From Bacteroides sp. (GTDB lineage Bacteria > Bacteroidota > Bacteroidia > Bacteroidales > Bacteroidaceae), in NCBI GenBank assembly GCA_017471925.1, contig JAFURM010000018.1:1-59939 (forward strand): 59,939 nucleotides of DNA. Direction: 5' to 3'. Position numbers and translations under genes: made by a program. Positions 50,492 to 59,917 of this stretch are shown here, piece by piece; positions within the stretch are counted from its first letter, which is position 1, and the number at the start of each line of letters is the position of its first letter. A model generated the notes under the pieces. It was not told where the DNA came from. It saw nothing but the letters and a program-made list of their open reading frames with translations, and did no database searches.

Positions 50492-51733
50492 CTACGACAG
50501 GAAAGAAATCAGTACGCCGGCGGCTACGGCAGAGCCGATTACACCGGAGATGTTACTGGACATGCAATAGTTCAGCACGTGATTCTTGGGGTCATACTTG
50601 GTGGCAATCTCGTTGCACACACGGCTGGCCATAGGCACGGCACTGAGGCCGGTGGCACCAATCAGCGGGTTGATTTTCTTCTTGGTGAAGAGGTTGAACA
50701 GCTTCACCAGCATGATACCGCTGGCAATGGAGAGTCCGAAGGCGAAGAAACCGCCGATGACAATGCCGATGGTGGTCCAGTTGAGGAAAGCATCCACCGT
50801 CATCGTTGCACCCACGCAGAGACCCAGGAAGATGGTGGCGGCGTTCATGATGCCGTTGCTGGCAGCATCAAACAGACGGCCTGTATCACTGCCAATCTCC
50901 TTAATCAAGTTACCGAACATCAACATACCGATAAGCGATACGGCAGAGGGCACGAAGAGAGCCACAATCGTGGTGACGGCAATGGGGAAAATAATCTTCA
51001 ACACGCGGAGATTCTTGATCTCGGTCTTCGAAGGATAGAGTTTCTCCTGCTGCTTCATATTGATGAGCAGTTCCTTCTTGCTGCACGTGAGTTTCACCAC
51101 CAAAGGTATGATAACCGGCACCAGCGCCATGTAGGAGTAGGCGGCAATGGCGATAGGTCCAAGGAGGTGGGGTGCCAGCTTGATGGTAGTGTAGATGGCT
51201 GTAGGACCGTCAGCACCACCGATGATACCCAGCGATGCAGCCTCCTGCAGCGTGAACTGCCCTGAAGCCACGGCAATGAGCAACACGGCAAAGATACCCA
51301 TCTGGGCCGCCGCACCAAAGATGGAGAGACGGAGGTTGCGCAACATGGGACCGAAATCGGTCAATGCACCCACACCCATGAAGATGATGGGCGGCAACAG
51401 ACCGCTCTTGATTAAAGCATAGTAGAGGAAGTTCATCAGGCCGAGGTCGTGTGCTATCTCGGGCAAGGACATGTCCCAGATGTTCCTCATCTCGCCGTTG
51501 GCCAGCGTAACCAGACCTTCGGAGTTGGCCTGGATAACACCCATCTCACCACCGGGGAAGTTGGCGATGAGCACACCAAAGGCAATGGGCACCAGCAACA
51601 AGGGCTCGTAGTGTTTCTTGATGCCCAGGTAGAGCAGCACGAAAGCCAGCAGATACATGATGAGGAACGACGGCTGTTCGGCAATGTTGCTGAATGCCGT
51701 CATCTCATAGATTTTACTAAATATATCTTCCAT
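50492..51733 (-). CDS. oadB: Na+-translocating decarboxylase beta subunit
   Basis: A 413-residue inner-membrane protein with about nine to eleven helices, the Na+ channel and carboxybiotin decarboxylase of the oxaloacetate decarboxylase family. Conserved segments are present: GVGALTDFGPML, GIIGGADGPTAIYTT (the GGxxGPT region with the Na+-site aspartate) and GLSAVPMASRVCNE. Decarboxylation energy drives Na+ outward. It is last in the oadG-A-B operon, five bases after oadA. Confidence 0.95.
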   Translation of the reverse strand: MEDIFSKIYEMTAFSNIAEQPSFLIMYLLAFVLLYLGIKKHYEPLLLVPIAFGVLIANFPGGEMGVIQANSEGLVTLANGEMRNIWDMSLPEIAHDLGLMNFLYYALIKSGLLPPIIFMGVGALTDFGPMLRNLRLSIFGAAAQMGIFAVLLIAVASGQFTLQEAASLGIIGGADGPTAIYTTIKLAPHLLGPIAIAAYSYMALVPVIIPLVVKLTCSKKELLINMKQQEKLYPSKTEIKNLRVLKIIFPIAVTTIVALFVPSAVSLIGMLMFGNLIKEIGSDTGRLFDAASNGIMNAATIFLGLCVGATMTVDAFLNWTTIGIVIGGFFAFGLSIASGIMLVKLFNLFTKKKINPLIGATGLSAVPMASRVCNEIATKYDPKNHVLNYCMSSNISGVIGSAVAAGVLISFLS

Positions 51734-51738
51734 AAGGA

Positions 51739-53571
51739 TTATCCAATCTTCATTAATACATCATCTTCGGAAACCGAGTCACCGGGGTTGAGACAGATGG
51801 CAACTACCGTACCGTCAAAGTCGGCCCGGATGGCGTTGTAGGTCTTCATGGCCTCGATGTAGCAGAGGAGGTCGCCCTTCTTCACCTGGTCACCCACCTT
51901 GACGGGAGTCTCCTGCGTGTTCTTCGTGAGGAAGAACTTGCCTTCCAACGGTGCGGTCACGTCCTGTCCTTCACCTACGGGAGCAGTCACTTTCTCCGTA
52001 GCCGAAGCGGGGAGGTCAATGTCACCATAAGCCACCGTGACGCGATAGGCCTGTCCATCCACCTGCACGGTCAGTGTCTTGGGTTTGGCATCGTCCATCG
52101 GAGACTTGTCCTGCTCGGCACGACGTTTTTCCACGTCGGCCAGGAAGTCCTCCTTGGCCTTGCCGCTCTTATAGGCTTCGTATTGTGCCGGATGCATGGC
52201 ATATTCAAAGAGTTCTTCGTCATCCTCACCGGTCTCCCACTTCTGATCCTTCATCATCTTGCGATACTTGTCGAGTGCATCGGGATAGTTGTCCTGCGGA
52301 TTGCCGGTGAAGAACTTGCGGCCTTCGCGCTCGGCCTTCTCTACAATTTCGGGTGCCAGGTCACCGGGCAGTTTGCCGGCTTTGCCCAGCAGCATGTCCC
52401 AGATGTCATCGGCAATCATGCCCCAACGTTCCTTGCCTTTTTCCAACGCCATGACGTTCATCATGGCCAGGTTCTTCACATATTGGCTGAAGGGGGTCAC
52501 CAATGGAGGATAGCCCACACGCGGCCATACGTAAGCCACTTCGTTGAAGAGTTTGATGAGCAGTTCGTCCTGCTTCATGAAGGGGAGGTTACGCTTGGCC
52601 TTGTACTTGTTGATGCTCTCCAGGTTGCTCTCCAGATCGGCCATCAGGCTGCCCATCATGCCGCCGGGAAGTCCCGGAGCGATTAGCAGGGAGTTCATCA
52701 GACGGTTGCGCGGCGAGATGTAGAGTCCCAGGAAGTCGTCCATGAATTCCTGAATCAGGGAACGAACCTTCATATAGGCCTCCATATTGATTTCAGGTAC
52801 TTGGAAACCGGCATCCTTCAGCATGGCCTGCACGGAGATGACATCGGCATGGCCGGTACCCCAAGAGAGCGGTTCCATGCCTACGTCAATGTAGTCACAT
52901 CCGGCCTCGCACACCTCGAGGATGCTGGCCATATTGAAACCGGGACCTGCATGGCTGTGGTATTGCACGGGAATGTCCTTGATTTGCTTGATGCCGGCCA
53001 CAATCTTGCCGAGCGAAGCGGGACGACCGATGCCGGCCATGTCCTTGATGCAGATTTCATCGGCACCGGCTTCAATCAGCTGCTTGGCCATGTTCACGTA
53101 GTATTCCACCGTATGCACGGGCGAGAAGGTGATGCAAAGCGAGCATTGGGAAATCATGCCGGCATCGTGGGCATACTTGATGGAGGGAATGATGTTGCGC
53201 ACGTCGTTCAGGCCGCAGAAGGTGCGGGTAATGTCGGTGCCCTGTGCCTTCTTCACCTTATAAAACAGCTTGCGCACATCGGCGGGCACGGGACTCATGC
53301 GCAGACCGTTCAGGGCACGGTCCAGCATGTGTGTCTGTATGCCGGCTTCATGAAACGGCTTGGTCCATGCGCGGACGGCCTTATTGGGATTTTCTCCAAA
53401 CAATAGATTGACCTGTTCAAAACCTCCTCCGTTGGTCTCTACACGGGCAAAACAGCCCATTTCGATGATGGCGGGAGCTACCTTCACCAGCTGGTCAACG
53501 CGGGGCACATACTTGCCTGCGCTCTGCCACATGTCGCGGAAGACCAAGCTGAACTTAACTTCTTTCTTCAT
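51739..53571 (-). CDS. oadA: Biotin-dependent decarboxylase alpha subunit (OadA-like)
   Basis: A 610-residue cytoplasmic protein with an HMGL-like carboxyltransferase barrel (1-300), a conserved PYC/OADA helical domain (310-460) and a C-terminal biotinyl domain. The biotin lysine lies in CYIEAMKTYNAIRAD near 581. Metal-site elements CIKDMAGIG and YHSHAGPG are kept. The N-terminal motif differs: the usual D-x3-RDxHQS reads S-x3-RDMWQS (residues 8-17), with serine in place of the first metal-binding aspartate, and the following segment is unlike textbook OadA. The substrate may be oxaloacetate or another carboxylate. The operon context with oadG and oadB is firm. Confidence 0.9.
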   Translation of the reverse strand: MKKEVKFSLVFRDMWQSAGKYVPRVDQLVKVAPAIIEMGCFARVETNGGGFEQVNLLFGENPNKAVRAWTKPFHEAGIQTHMLDRALNGLRMSPVPADVRKLFYKVKKAQGTDITRTFCGLNDVRNIIPSIKYAHDAGMISQCSLCITFSPVHTVEYYVNMAKQLIEAGADEICIKDMAGIGRPASLGKIVAGIKQIKDIPVQYHSHAGPGFNMASILEVCEAGCDYIDVGMEPLSWGTGHADVISVQAMLKDAGFQVPEINMEAYMKVRSLIQEFMDDFLGLYISPRNRLMNSLLIAPGLPGGMMGSLMADLESNLESINKYKAKRNLPFMKQDELLIKLFNEVAYVWPRVGYPPLVTPFSQYVKNLAMMNVMALEKGKERWGMIADDIWDMLLGKAGKLPGDLAPEIVEKAEREGRKFFTGNPQDNYPDALDKYRKMMKDQKWETGEDDEELFEYAMHPAQYEAYKSGKAKEDFLADVEKRRAEQDKSPMDDAKPKTLTVQVDGQAYRVTVAYGDIDLPASATEKVTAPVGEGQDVTAPLEGKFFLTKNTQETPVKVGDQVKKGDLLCYIEAMKTYNAIRADFDGTVVAICLNPGDSVSEDDVLMKIG

Positions 53572-53593
53572 TGATTCTATTCGTTTATTGTGA

Positions 53594-53854
53594 TTATACC
53601 TTTTCTACCTTTACTACCTTACCTTTGTCGTGGGTCACTACGCCTACGGCAGCCGTAATGGCAACCATGATATGGGCGGGAATGGGTGCCGGTCCCTGTT
53701 GGGCCGTCTTCTTGGCAGGTGCCTCCTCTTCGGGTACATACTTGTTGACCAAAGCAATCAGTCCTTTACCCAAATAGATAACAATCAGCAGGATGGCAAA
53801 TACGGTAAGCATACCGACAACCATCAGCAGAAGTGCTGTATTCAAATTCTCCAT
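53594..53854 (-). CDS. oadG: Na+-translocating decarboxylase gamma subunit
   Basis: An 86-residue protein with one N-terminal transmembrane helix (ALLLMVVGMLTVFAILLIVI) and a proline/alanine-rich cytoplasmic tail (EEEAPAKKTAQQGPAPIP). The size and plan fit OadG, which holds the alpha and beta subunits together. It is first in the operon, 22 bases ahead of oadA. A weak minus-strand -7-like TAACTTCG lies at 53908-53915. Confidence 0.88.
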   Translation of the reverse strand: MENLNTALLLMVVGMLTVFAILLIVIYLGKGLIALVNKYVPEEEAPAKKTAQQGPAPIPAHIMVAITAAVGVVTHDKGKVVKVEKV

Positions 53855-54071
53855 ACGTTGATTTTATTAAATAATCGGTTAAAACATTCAAATTTGAAAA
53901 AATCGCCCGAAGTTAGCAATAATTTACGGAAGGTACCTCTTCCAAGAATAATAAAAGATACTAAAATGCAAAAAAGGACATTACTTCTGCATAAGAATAC
54001 AACTTCCTTGCAACATTTCCATATGTTTGCGCAAGTTAAATCAAGAACAGAATCCAAGCATAAGCACAGGC

Positions 54072-55301
54072 TTACAGACGTGACTTCTGCCCCTCCCCGG
54101 CACCGGTACCGCGATATTTGCTCTTGGAAGGATTGAACTTATAGCGCAGGGTGAAACCGAAGGAACAACGACACTCCTGGTCGAACTCCATGACCCGAAT
54201 ACCGCTATACTGCCTGGCATGGTTCGTGCGAGAACCGAAAAGGTCGTCCACCTGCAGCTGCATGCTGAGCCTGTCGTCCAGAAAACCCTTATAGAACTTG
54301 AGGTTCAGAAAACAATCGGCTTTCAGTAGTTCTATATTTTCCATCTCTCCCCGCGTATTGCAGTAGGCATCCACATTCAGCCACACGCCTCCAGGCAGTT
54401 TGAAGGCATTATTCCAAGAGAAGAAACCCAAAGGATGGTCGAAATTTCTTTCGCCCTGCGGCGTAGAGGCCGGATACCAATATTGCATCATCTGTATTCC
54501 CCAGCTTGGATACCACCGACCGATGGCAGGCGAAAGCATCAGCGAGGCATAAGCCATACTGTAGGAACGCATGTGTTCAAAACTGAGGATGCCGACCGTA
54601 GGGTCTTTCTCCGTATAGAGGCGGACACACTGCACCAAGGGGTTCCGGCTACGGCGGAATCCCGAAGAAAGATAGACCCATTTATAGACGGAATTGAACG
54701 ATAGGTTTTGGCTGACAACCGGCTGCAGATGAGGATTGCCACCCTCATAGGTATAGCGGTTGACATAAGTGACACTACTACGAAGTTGGAAATAGCTGGG
54801 ACGGTAGATAGAAGCCCTGTAGCTGAACTGCATCCGTACCTTACCTACAGGAAAGGCTAAAGCGAGCGAAGGAAAAAGATAGTCATACTTGCGGCTCTGC
54901 TCTTCTATGCTGACACCGGATTCATAGTAATCTGAGGTGATGTGTTCATAACGCACTCCTCCCTGCAGCTGTACCGTCCCCAATGCGCGAGCATAATCGA
55001 CAAAAAGAGTCCATGAGTTATCCTTGATTCGGCTGTCATCATCGGCCAGGATGCCCTCGCGGTTCCAATAACCGTTCTGACGGTTCACATAGCCATACTC
55101 CCCTCCCAAAGTCACCTGGGCACCGGCCAAAGGATGGGAAAAGAGGAGTTTGGCCGCATACAGGCGATTGTCCATCAAGGTGCGCGACGTGACTGTGCGG
55201 TGTTCATTTGCCTGCCGGGCAAAGACCTCTTCCAAAGCCTCCACATTATTTTCGGTCTTACCCCAAAGAGCATCTGCATTGAAGTCTATCGTCCATTCCA
55301 A
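54072..55301 (-). pseudogene. C-terminal half of an outer-membrane beta-barrel receptor
   Basis: The 409-codon frame encodes only the last barrel strands of a TonB-receptor-like outer-membrane protein (GEYGYVNRQNGYWNREG, YRPSYFQLRSSVTYVNRYTY, LQLQVDDLFGSRTNHARQYS). There is no signal peptide, regulatory domain or plug; full-length relatives are about 750-850 residues. Its only possible start is TTG at 55301, and an in-frame stop lies four codons upstream. The 5' side runs straight into the truncated TPR gene, so a deletion joined the two halves. It ends FNPSKSKYRGTGAGEG. Confidence 0.8.
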
Positions 55302-56085
55302 TAGTTTTCACGCTCCCAAGCCAGTTTCAGGTAACGCTGGGCTGCATCATACAGATGCAGGTTCAGGTAGTTGGCAGCAAGACCAATGTAAAGAATGGCG
55401 TGTTCATTGAGAGACGGCATCAACCGGAGAATCTCCAGCAACAGGACATTGGACTCGACATATCTGGCCTGCGAGGAGGAAGCCAGCACATCAGCATAGT
55501 TACGCATATAGTGTATGGCCACAGTCGTATCCTTTGCCACGACGGCAAGGTCAATGCTCTGACGGAAATAGTCGTGACAGGCTGGGTCATCCGTCAGAGC
55601 CAGGCTCAGTGCCAGTTGATAAGTGGCATAACTGAGTCGTCGTGCCGGCAATTGCTCCCGAAAGTGGAGCAATGCCCGCCACTCATCGGCCGACTCACGG
55701 TATTTTCCCTGCTTGTAGCACATCTCCGACTTCATCTGATGGAAGTCCATTACCAGTGGCTATCCTTCAGGGCATCGGCGCAAGCAAGGCCCTCGTCCAG
55801 GACTTCCGTTGCCCGCCCCATACGTCCGTTCCACCTTTCATAGGCAGCCTCCAGCATATACCCTTCCAGCAACCGGGCAGAGTCCGGCCTCTCACGATAG
55901 AAGCGAACTGCCCGTGGCAAAAGGGTGTCGTCAATCATAGAGATATGATTCCGGTAATGTTCCTGTGCCGTCTGCCACACCTGCTCCATCTGTTCGTGCT
56001 CAGGAGTAATCCGTGGCATACAGGCTGCAAGAAGCAGAAGCGTCAACAGCCAGCAGGTTTTCTTCATTGTTTCAGGAATCATCAT
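55286..56085 (-). pseudogene. Frameshifted and truncated TPR lipoprotein gene
   Basis: Two frames together encode one protein. The first (56085-55750) has a signal peptide and lipobox (LLLLAACM), then helical repeats (ARLLEGYMLEAAYERWNGRM) up to ALKDSHW and a stop. The second (55750-55286) continues the repeats (MKSEMCYKQGKYRESADEWR, RLSYATYQLALSLAL). The stop and next ATG overlap as TAATG. One lost G in TGGTAATGG would restore HWVMDFHQ in a single frame. The second frame ends within a repeat (YLKLAWERENYWNGR) at the join with the barrel remnant. Intact relatives are often membrane-linked sensors. Confidence 0.75.
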
Positions 56086-56113
56086 CAGTCGGGGTGTTAT
56101 TTTCAGATATTTA

Positions 56114-58498
56114 TCACTCTGCCCTACGGATAGGCAGTCCCAGGTCCAGCGCCTCCTTGCGGGCCAATGCCTCTAAGTAGTAGTAGTCGGCATAGTTCAG
56201 GGGGACGTCTATCTCATTGTTGCCGGGATGGTGGCCGGTGGAATGGAGCAGCAGGAAGCCATAGTGTGTATGCAACGGTGCCTGGTAGGCGGTGGTCAGG
56301 CTCTCCAGTATCTTGTCGGCATGTTCCCGATAGCGCACAGCCTTTTCGGGAGTGACATAGGTGCTGAGTTCATAGAGACCGGAAGCAATGAGAGCCGCTG
56401 CCGAGGCATCACGCGGCACGTCAGGGTTCACCTTCTCGGGAGTGCAACGGTTCACGCTCTCCATCTTCATGTCCCAATAGGGCACACCATCGGCCGGCAT
56501 ATTAGGCAGATTGATGAAGAAGTCGGCGATATGCTCGGCCTGCGACAGGAAGTTCTCATCACGAGTGAAATAGTAGCACATGGTATAGCCATAAAGTCCC
56601 CATCCCTGTCCACGGCTCCAGAAGGAGTCATCGGAATGGCCCTGATGGGTGTTGCGCTTGCGCACCGCTCCCGTCTCGGGATTGTAGTCAATCACGTGAT
56701 AGGAGGAATAGTCGGGACGGAAATGGTTCTTCATGGTGGTATTGGCGTGGTTCACGGCCACTTTCCAAAAGACCGAATCGCCGGTCAGCTGCGTGGCCCG
56801 GAAAAGCATCTCCAGGTTCATCAGGTTGTCAATGATGACCGGATAGTCCCACTGCTCACGGTTGTGGTCCCAAGAGCGGATGCACTTCACCTGAGGATTG
56901 TAGCGGGTTATCAGAGTGCGGGCACTCTGCACCACGACATCCTTGTAAGAGCGTTCTCCTGTCAGTTCGTAAGCCTTGCCGAAGCTGTCATACATCATGA
57001 AGCCCAGGTCATGGGTACCTCCATGCCACTTGGCCTCCTCAATGGGCCAGGTCCAGCTGATGGCCTGCTCGCGCCAGGCGTCGTCGTGGGTATAATCATA
57101 CAGTTGCCACAGGGAGCCGGCAAAGAAACCCGAGCACCAGTCGTGGGGATGCACCATGAGCAGCGAACCGTCTTTGGCGATGGTGCGCGGAGTCACCATA
57201 CGTCCGGCGGCATTCTTGGCATCTTTCCTGGCATCGGTGGCACACTTCACGGCAAACTGCAACTGTTCGGCAGCAAAGGCATAGGCCTGGTCTACCATCG
57301 TGGGCTGCCAATAGAGCAGATTGAAACGGTCTTCGGGCATCGCCACGCGGTGTTCCCGATAGATGCGCAAATACTCCTTGCGTTCGGGGTTCAGCAACCA
57401 GGCACGGTAGAAGTCCTTGCAGAGCAACTGTTGCGTACGCTCCCATCCACTGATTTGCTGATAGGGCCACTCTGAGCGGGATTTGCCTACATAGGGAGCA
57501 AGGAAGTCCATGGCGCGATAGAAACTGCGGCCCTCTTCATCTGCGGCCCGGTCAATGTGAAGATCCAGTTTACGGGCCATACGGAAAATGTCAATGAAGT
57601 GAGTCAGGTTGTATTGCGAGTAGTGCAGGGCCAAGGTGCGGCCCAGTTCGTGTGGTTGGCTGCCGTCAGGTGCCACCTGTTTGAAGGTTCGTTTCGCAGG
57701 GAAAGCGTTGATGACCTCACGAGCCGTCTTCAGATTGCCGGTGTAGAGGGCATAGGCAATGACCTGTGTGTCATAGGCCACGCTATGGTTATTCTGCGCC
57801 TCGCTCTCCTCCAGGGCCAGCGGACTGGCCTGCAGCCAGTTCAGGAACTTGGCAAACCAGGCTTTCAGTCGCTTGCTGTCCCGTTTGGTGAAAGAGACTG
57901 AGTTTTCCAGCAGTTGTACACCGTCCAGCATCTCTACAAAGGAGTAGGCGTCTATCACGCCATAACTGCGACCTTTGTCACCATGATGTCCACGGCTCAC
58001 CTGGGCGTAGTTCAGGTTGGGGTTCATGCAGGTCTCCTTGTCCAAGAACCACACCCGCAGCAGTTGGGCAGCCTTCCGGGCATACTTCTCGTCACCGCTG
58101 AAATACCAAGCCAGTGCCAAAGTGGTCACCCGATGAGCAGTGATACCCAACGGGTTGCGGTCATACTTCTCCAGTTCAGGATTGGACAGGCCATCTCGGC
58201 TGATGTATGGCAGTCCGTCAGGCTTGGTCGGGTCGGGCCAGAAGTAACGGGCCAGGCTCATATAGTCGTGCTTATCACCGCTGAGCGGTGCGGCAGGCTT
58301 CATCATCACCGAGAGCGGCTCTGCATCCAGCATACCATCCGCTTCCCGGATGAGTGCCTGATAGGCAACGGCATAGGCAGGTTGTTCAATGGATTGTTTC
58401 ACTTGGGCCAGGTGTCCGGCATCCCAGACGGACTGTGCCTGCATCGCAACCGGCCAAGAGACCAATAGGGTCAGGAGGAGGAATAAGTTTTTTCTCAT
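56114..58498 (-). CDS. Fused polysaccharide lyase (alginate-lyase fold) and GH88 unsaturated uronyl hydrolase
   Basis: A 794-residue exported enzyme (signal peptide ends AMQAQ). Residues 25-395 match the alginate-lyase superfamily: PDPTKPDGLPYISRDG, AQNNHSVAYDTQVIAYAL and WERTQQLLCKDFYRAW. Residues 405-790 are a full GH88 domain: HPHDWCSGFFAGSLWQLYDY, the two expected catalytic aspartates in THDLGFMMYDS (near 496) and VIIDNLMNLEM (near 555), then SFWSRGQGWGLYGYT. Lyases of this fold leave a 4,5-unsaturated uronic acid end, exactly what GH88 removes, so the fusion would cut and trim a polyuronate in one protein. The substrate (alginate, glucuronan or a glycosaminoglycan-like chain) is not determined. 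No susCD pair is adjacent. Confidence 0.9.
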   Translation of the reverse strand: MRKNLFLLLTLLVSWPVAMQAQSVWDAGHLAQVKQSIEQPAYAVAYQALIREADGMLDAEPLSVMMKPAAPLSGDKHDYMSLARYFWPDPTKPDGLPYISRDGLSNPELEKYDRNPLGITAHRVTTLALAWYFSGDEKYARKAAQLLRVWFLDKETCMNPNLNYAQVSRGHHGDKGRSYGVIDAYSFVEMLDGVQLLENSVSFTKRDSKRLKAWFAKFLNWLQASPLALEESEAQNNHSVAYDTQVIAYALYTGNLKTAREVINAFPAKRTFKQVAPDGSQPHELGRTLALHYSQYNLTHFIDIFRMARKLDLHIDRAADEEGRSFYRAMDFLAPYVGKSRSEWPYQQISGWERTQQLLCKDFYRAWLLNPERKEYLRIYREHRVAMPEDRFNLLYWQPTMVDQAYAFAAEQLQFAVKCATDARKDAKNAAGRMVTPRTIAKDGSLLMVHPHDWCSGFFAGSLWQLYDYTHDDAWREQAISWTWPIEEAKWHGGTHDLGFMMYDSFGKAYELTGERSYKDVVVQSARTLITRYNPQVKCIRSWDHNREQWDYPVIIDNLMNLEMLFRATQLTGDSVFWKVAVNHANTTMKNHFRPDYSSYHVIDYNPETGAVRKRNTHQGHSDDSFWSRGQGWGLYGYTMCYYFTRDENFLSQAEHIADFFINLPNMPADGVPYWDMKMESVNRCTPEKVNPDVPRDASAAALIASGLYELSTYVTPEKAVRYREHADKILESLTTAYQAPLHTHYGFLLLHSTGHHPGNNEIDVPLNYADYYYLEALARKEALDLGLPIRRAE

Positions 58499-58573
58499 TG
58501 TTCAATTAGGTTTGTTAGGAATCAGTAGATTAGGAAGGAATAAATTCAAATTAGGTTCTTGCTGTAGGAAGTT

Positions 58574-59050
58574 CTATATCTCCCTTGCTCTCAGGCCGAA
58601 GGAACGACAGGTCATCTCCTCCACCTGTACGGCCCAGATGAGCACATTGCGCACGGCAGGTTCGGAGTAGCCACACTCATTGTCGGTGTAGTGACGCATG
58701 AAGATGTCCAGCAAACGCCGTTTTTCGGCCATGTCGTCCACAAAGCTGACACGTCCCTTGCAGATGACGCTCTTCGACTTCATGCTGTAGCTGCACGCCA
58801 TCTGCTTGTGCATATACACCAGCTCGTGACCGTCACAGAAGTTGATGCACACCCGTGGGTTACGGCGTGCCATCTCCACCTTGCTGCCGGTTTGCCCGGA
58901 GTGCAGATAGATGGTTCCTTCATGATAGGCAAAATTCATGGGAACAGCATAGGGATTACCCTCTTCGTCCACCAAGCTGAGAGTGCAATAGGAACATTTC
59001 CGGATTATCTCCTCCATCTCGCGGAGGTCGGTGATATGGATAGTCTTCAT
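58574..59050 (-). CDS. NimA-like FMN-binding split-barrel protein
   Basis: A 158-residue protein of the pyridoxamine-phosphate-oxidase-related superfamily. The sequence YCTLSLVDEEGNPYAVPMNF, then YLHSGQTGSKVEMARRNP and CINFCDGHELVY, is the pattern of the NimA/nitroimidazole-resistance-like group, which binds FMN in a dimer. The physiological substrate is unknown and resistance cannot be claimed from sequence. The ATG at 59050 follows a good promoter by about 30 bases. Confidence 0.88.
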   Translation of the reverse strand: MKTIHITDLREMEEIIRKCSYCTLSLVDEEGNPYAVPMNFAYHEGTIYLHSGQTGSKVEMARRNPRVCINFCDGHELVYMHKQMACSYSMKSKSVICKGRVSFVDDMAEKRRLLDIFMRHYTDNECGYSEPAVRNVLIWAVQVEEMTCRSFGLRAREI

Positions 59051-59081
59051 TTCGGATGCGTATTATCGGTTCATCTGCCGA

Positions 59082-59113
59082 CAAAGATAGCGCATTTATT
59101 CAATTTCTCCAAA
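59082..59113 (-). promoter_or_regulatory. Promoter of the NimA-like gene
   Basis: On the minus strand TTTG (59110-59113), 20 bases, then TATCTTTG (59082-59089), a full consensus match. The -33 box abuts the stop codon of the upstream gene. Confidence 0.85.
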
Positions 59114-59890
59114 CTATTCATTCTCATCACCCATGACGTTCACGATGATGGTTTCGTCATACTCCTTTTTGGGGAGGTCCTCTTTCGGAGTATTGGAGAA
59201 GGAGAAAATCTTATCGTCCGGTAGGCTTGCATTGTTAATGACACGTTCCTGCTCGGCATTTGCTGTGGTATATCCCCAGCTCCACTGGGTCTCCTTCACC
59301 TTCCATTTGCCGGCCGTGATGGCAAAAGTCTTGCTGACAGGGGTGTCTGTCTCTCCTGTGCCGGTGAGCACCACGGTGAGATAGGGGGTATCGCCATAGG
59401 TGTACGTGCCGCTGCCCGCTGTCTCTTCTATACCCTCATAGACGTAGAAGACGGCACTTTCTCCCTCCTTCAGGCCGAGTTTCTTTATGGTAGCCATCAG
59501 ATGGGTATATCCCAAAACCAGGCAGATGTAGTTGGTGTAGGTAGCGGATTCCACGGTGTACACCACGTCATTCTTGGTCAACATACGGTATCGAATGGCC
59601 TTATAATCGGAATCGTCATAGCCCTTGGTGCCCGAAGAGTAGTCGGTGTCTGCCGTGATATAGTCTTCCACCCAGAAGGGCTTACCGCTCAGGTCCAGCA
59701 ATCCCTTCTCACTGATTCGAGGCAGGTCGATGGAGGTATTGTTTCCGTTGGCAAAGATGTCATCGGCTCCCATGGTGGCAGTATTCAGGTAGAGGCCGAA
59801 CTTTGCCGGGCCTAACAAAAAGCCCGGATGATAGCTTAAGCCATCAACACGGAATACAGAAGTAAGAATGAATGTCCCATCGAGGGACAC
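59114..59890 (-). CDS. Partial or truncated protein, probably the C-terminal part of an exported protein
   Basis: The open frame of 258 codons starts with GTG right after an in-frame TGA (59891-59893); ATG 59773 is another possible start. Neither start is followed by a signal peptide, yet the body (GADDIFANGNNTSIDLPRI, TYTYGDTPYLTVVLTGTGET, TFAITAGKWKVKETQWSWG) looks like a beta-rich exported or surface protein. I do not recognise the family. The first 40 codons cross two hairpins, which suggests they are not coding, or that the 5' part was lost or lies in another frame beyond the window edge. Confidence 0.45.
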   Translation of the reverse strand: MSLDGTFILTSVFRVDGLSYHPGFLLGPAKFGLYLNTATMGADDIFANGNNTSIDLPRISEKGLLDLSGKPFWVEDYITADTDYSSGTKGYDDSDYKAIRYRMLTKNDVVYTVESATYTNYICLVLGYTHLMATIKKLGLKEGESAVFYVYEGIEETAGSGTYTYGDTPYLTVVLTGTGETDTPVSKTFAITAGKWKVKETQWSWGYTTANAEQERVINNASLPDDKIFSFSNTPKEDLPKKEYDETIIVNVMGDENE

Positions 59891-59917
59891 TCATTCTTGC
59901 CAAACAAAAAGCCCGGA
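59804..59917. repeat. Two hairpins and a direct repeat at the right edge
   Basis: AAGAATGAATGTCCC (59864-59878) pairs with GGGACACTCATTCTT (59884-59898) with one mismatch around ATCGA. CCGGGC (59806-59811) pairs with GCCCGG (59822-59827). In addition AACAAAAAGCCCGGA occurs twice, at 59814-59828 and 59903-59917. The hairpins may end a transcript that enters from the right. Confidence 0.7.
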
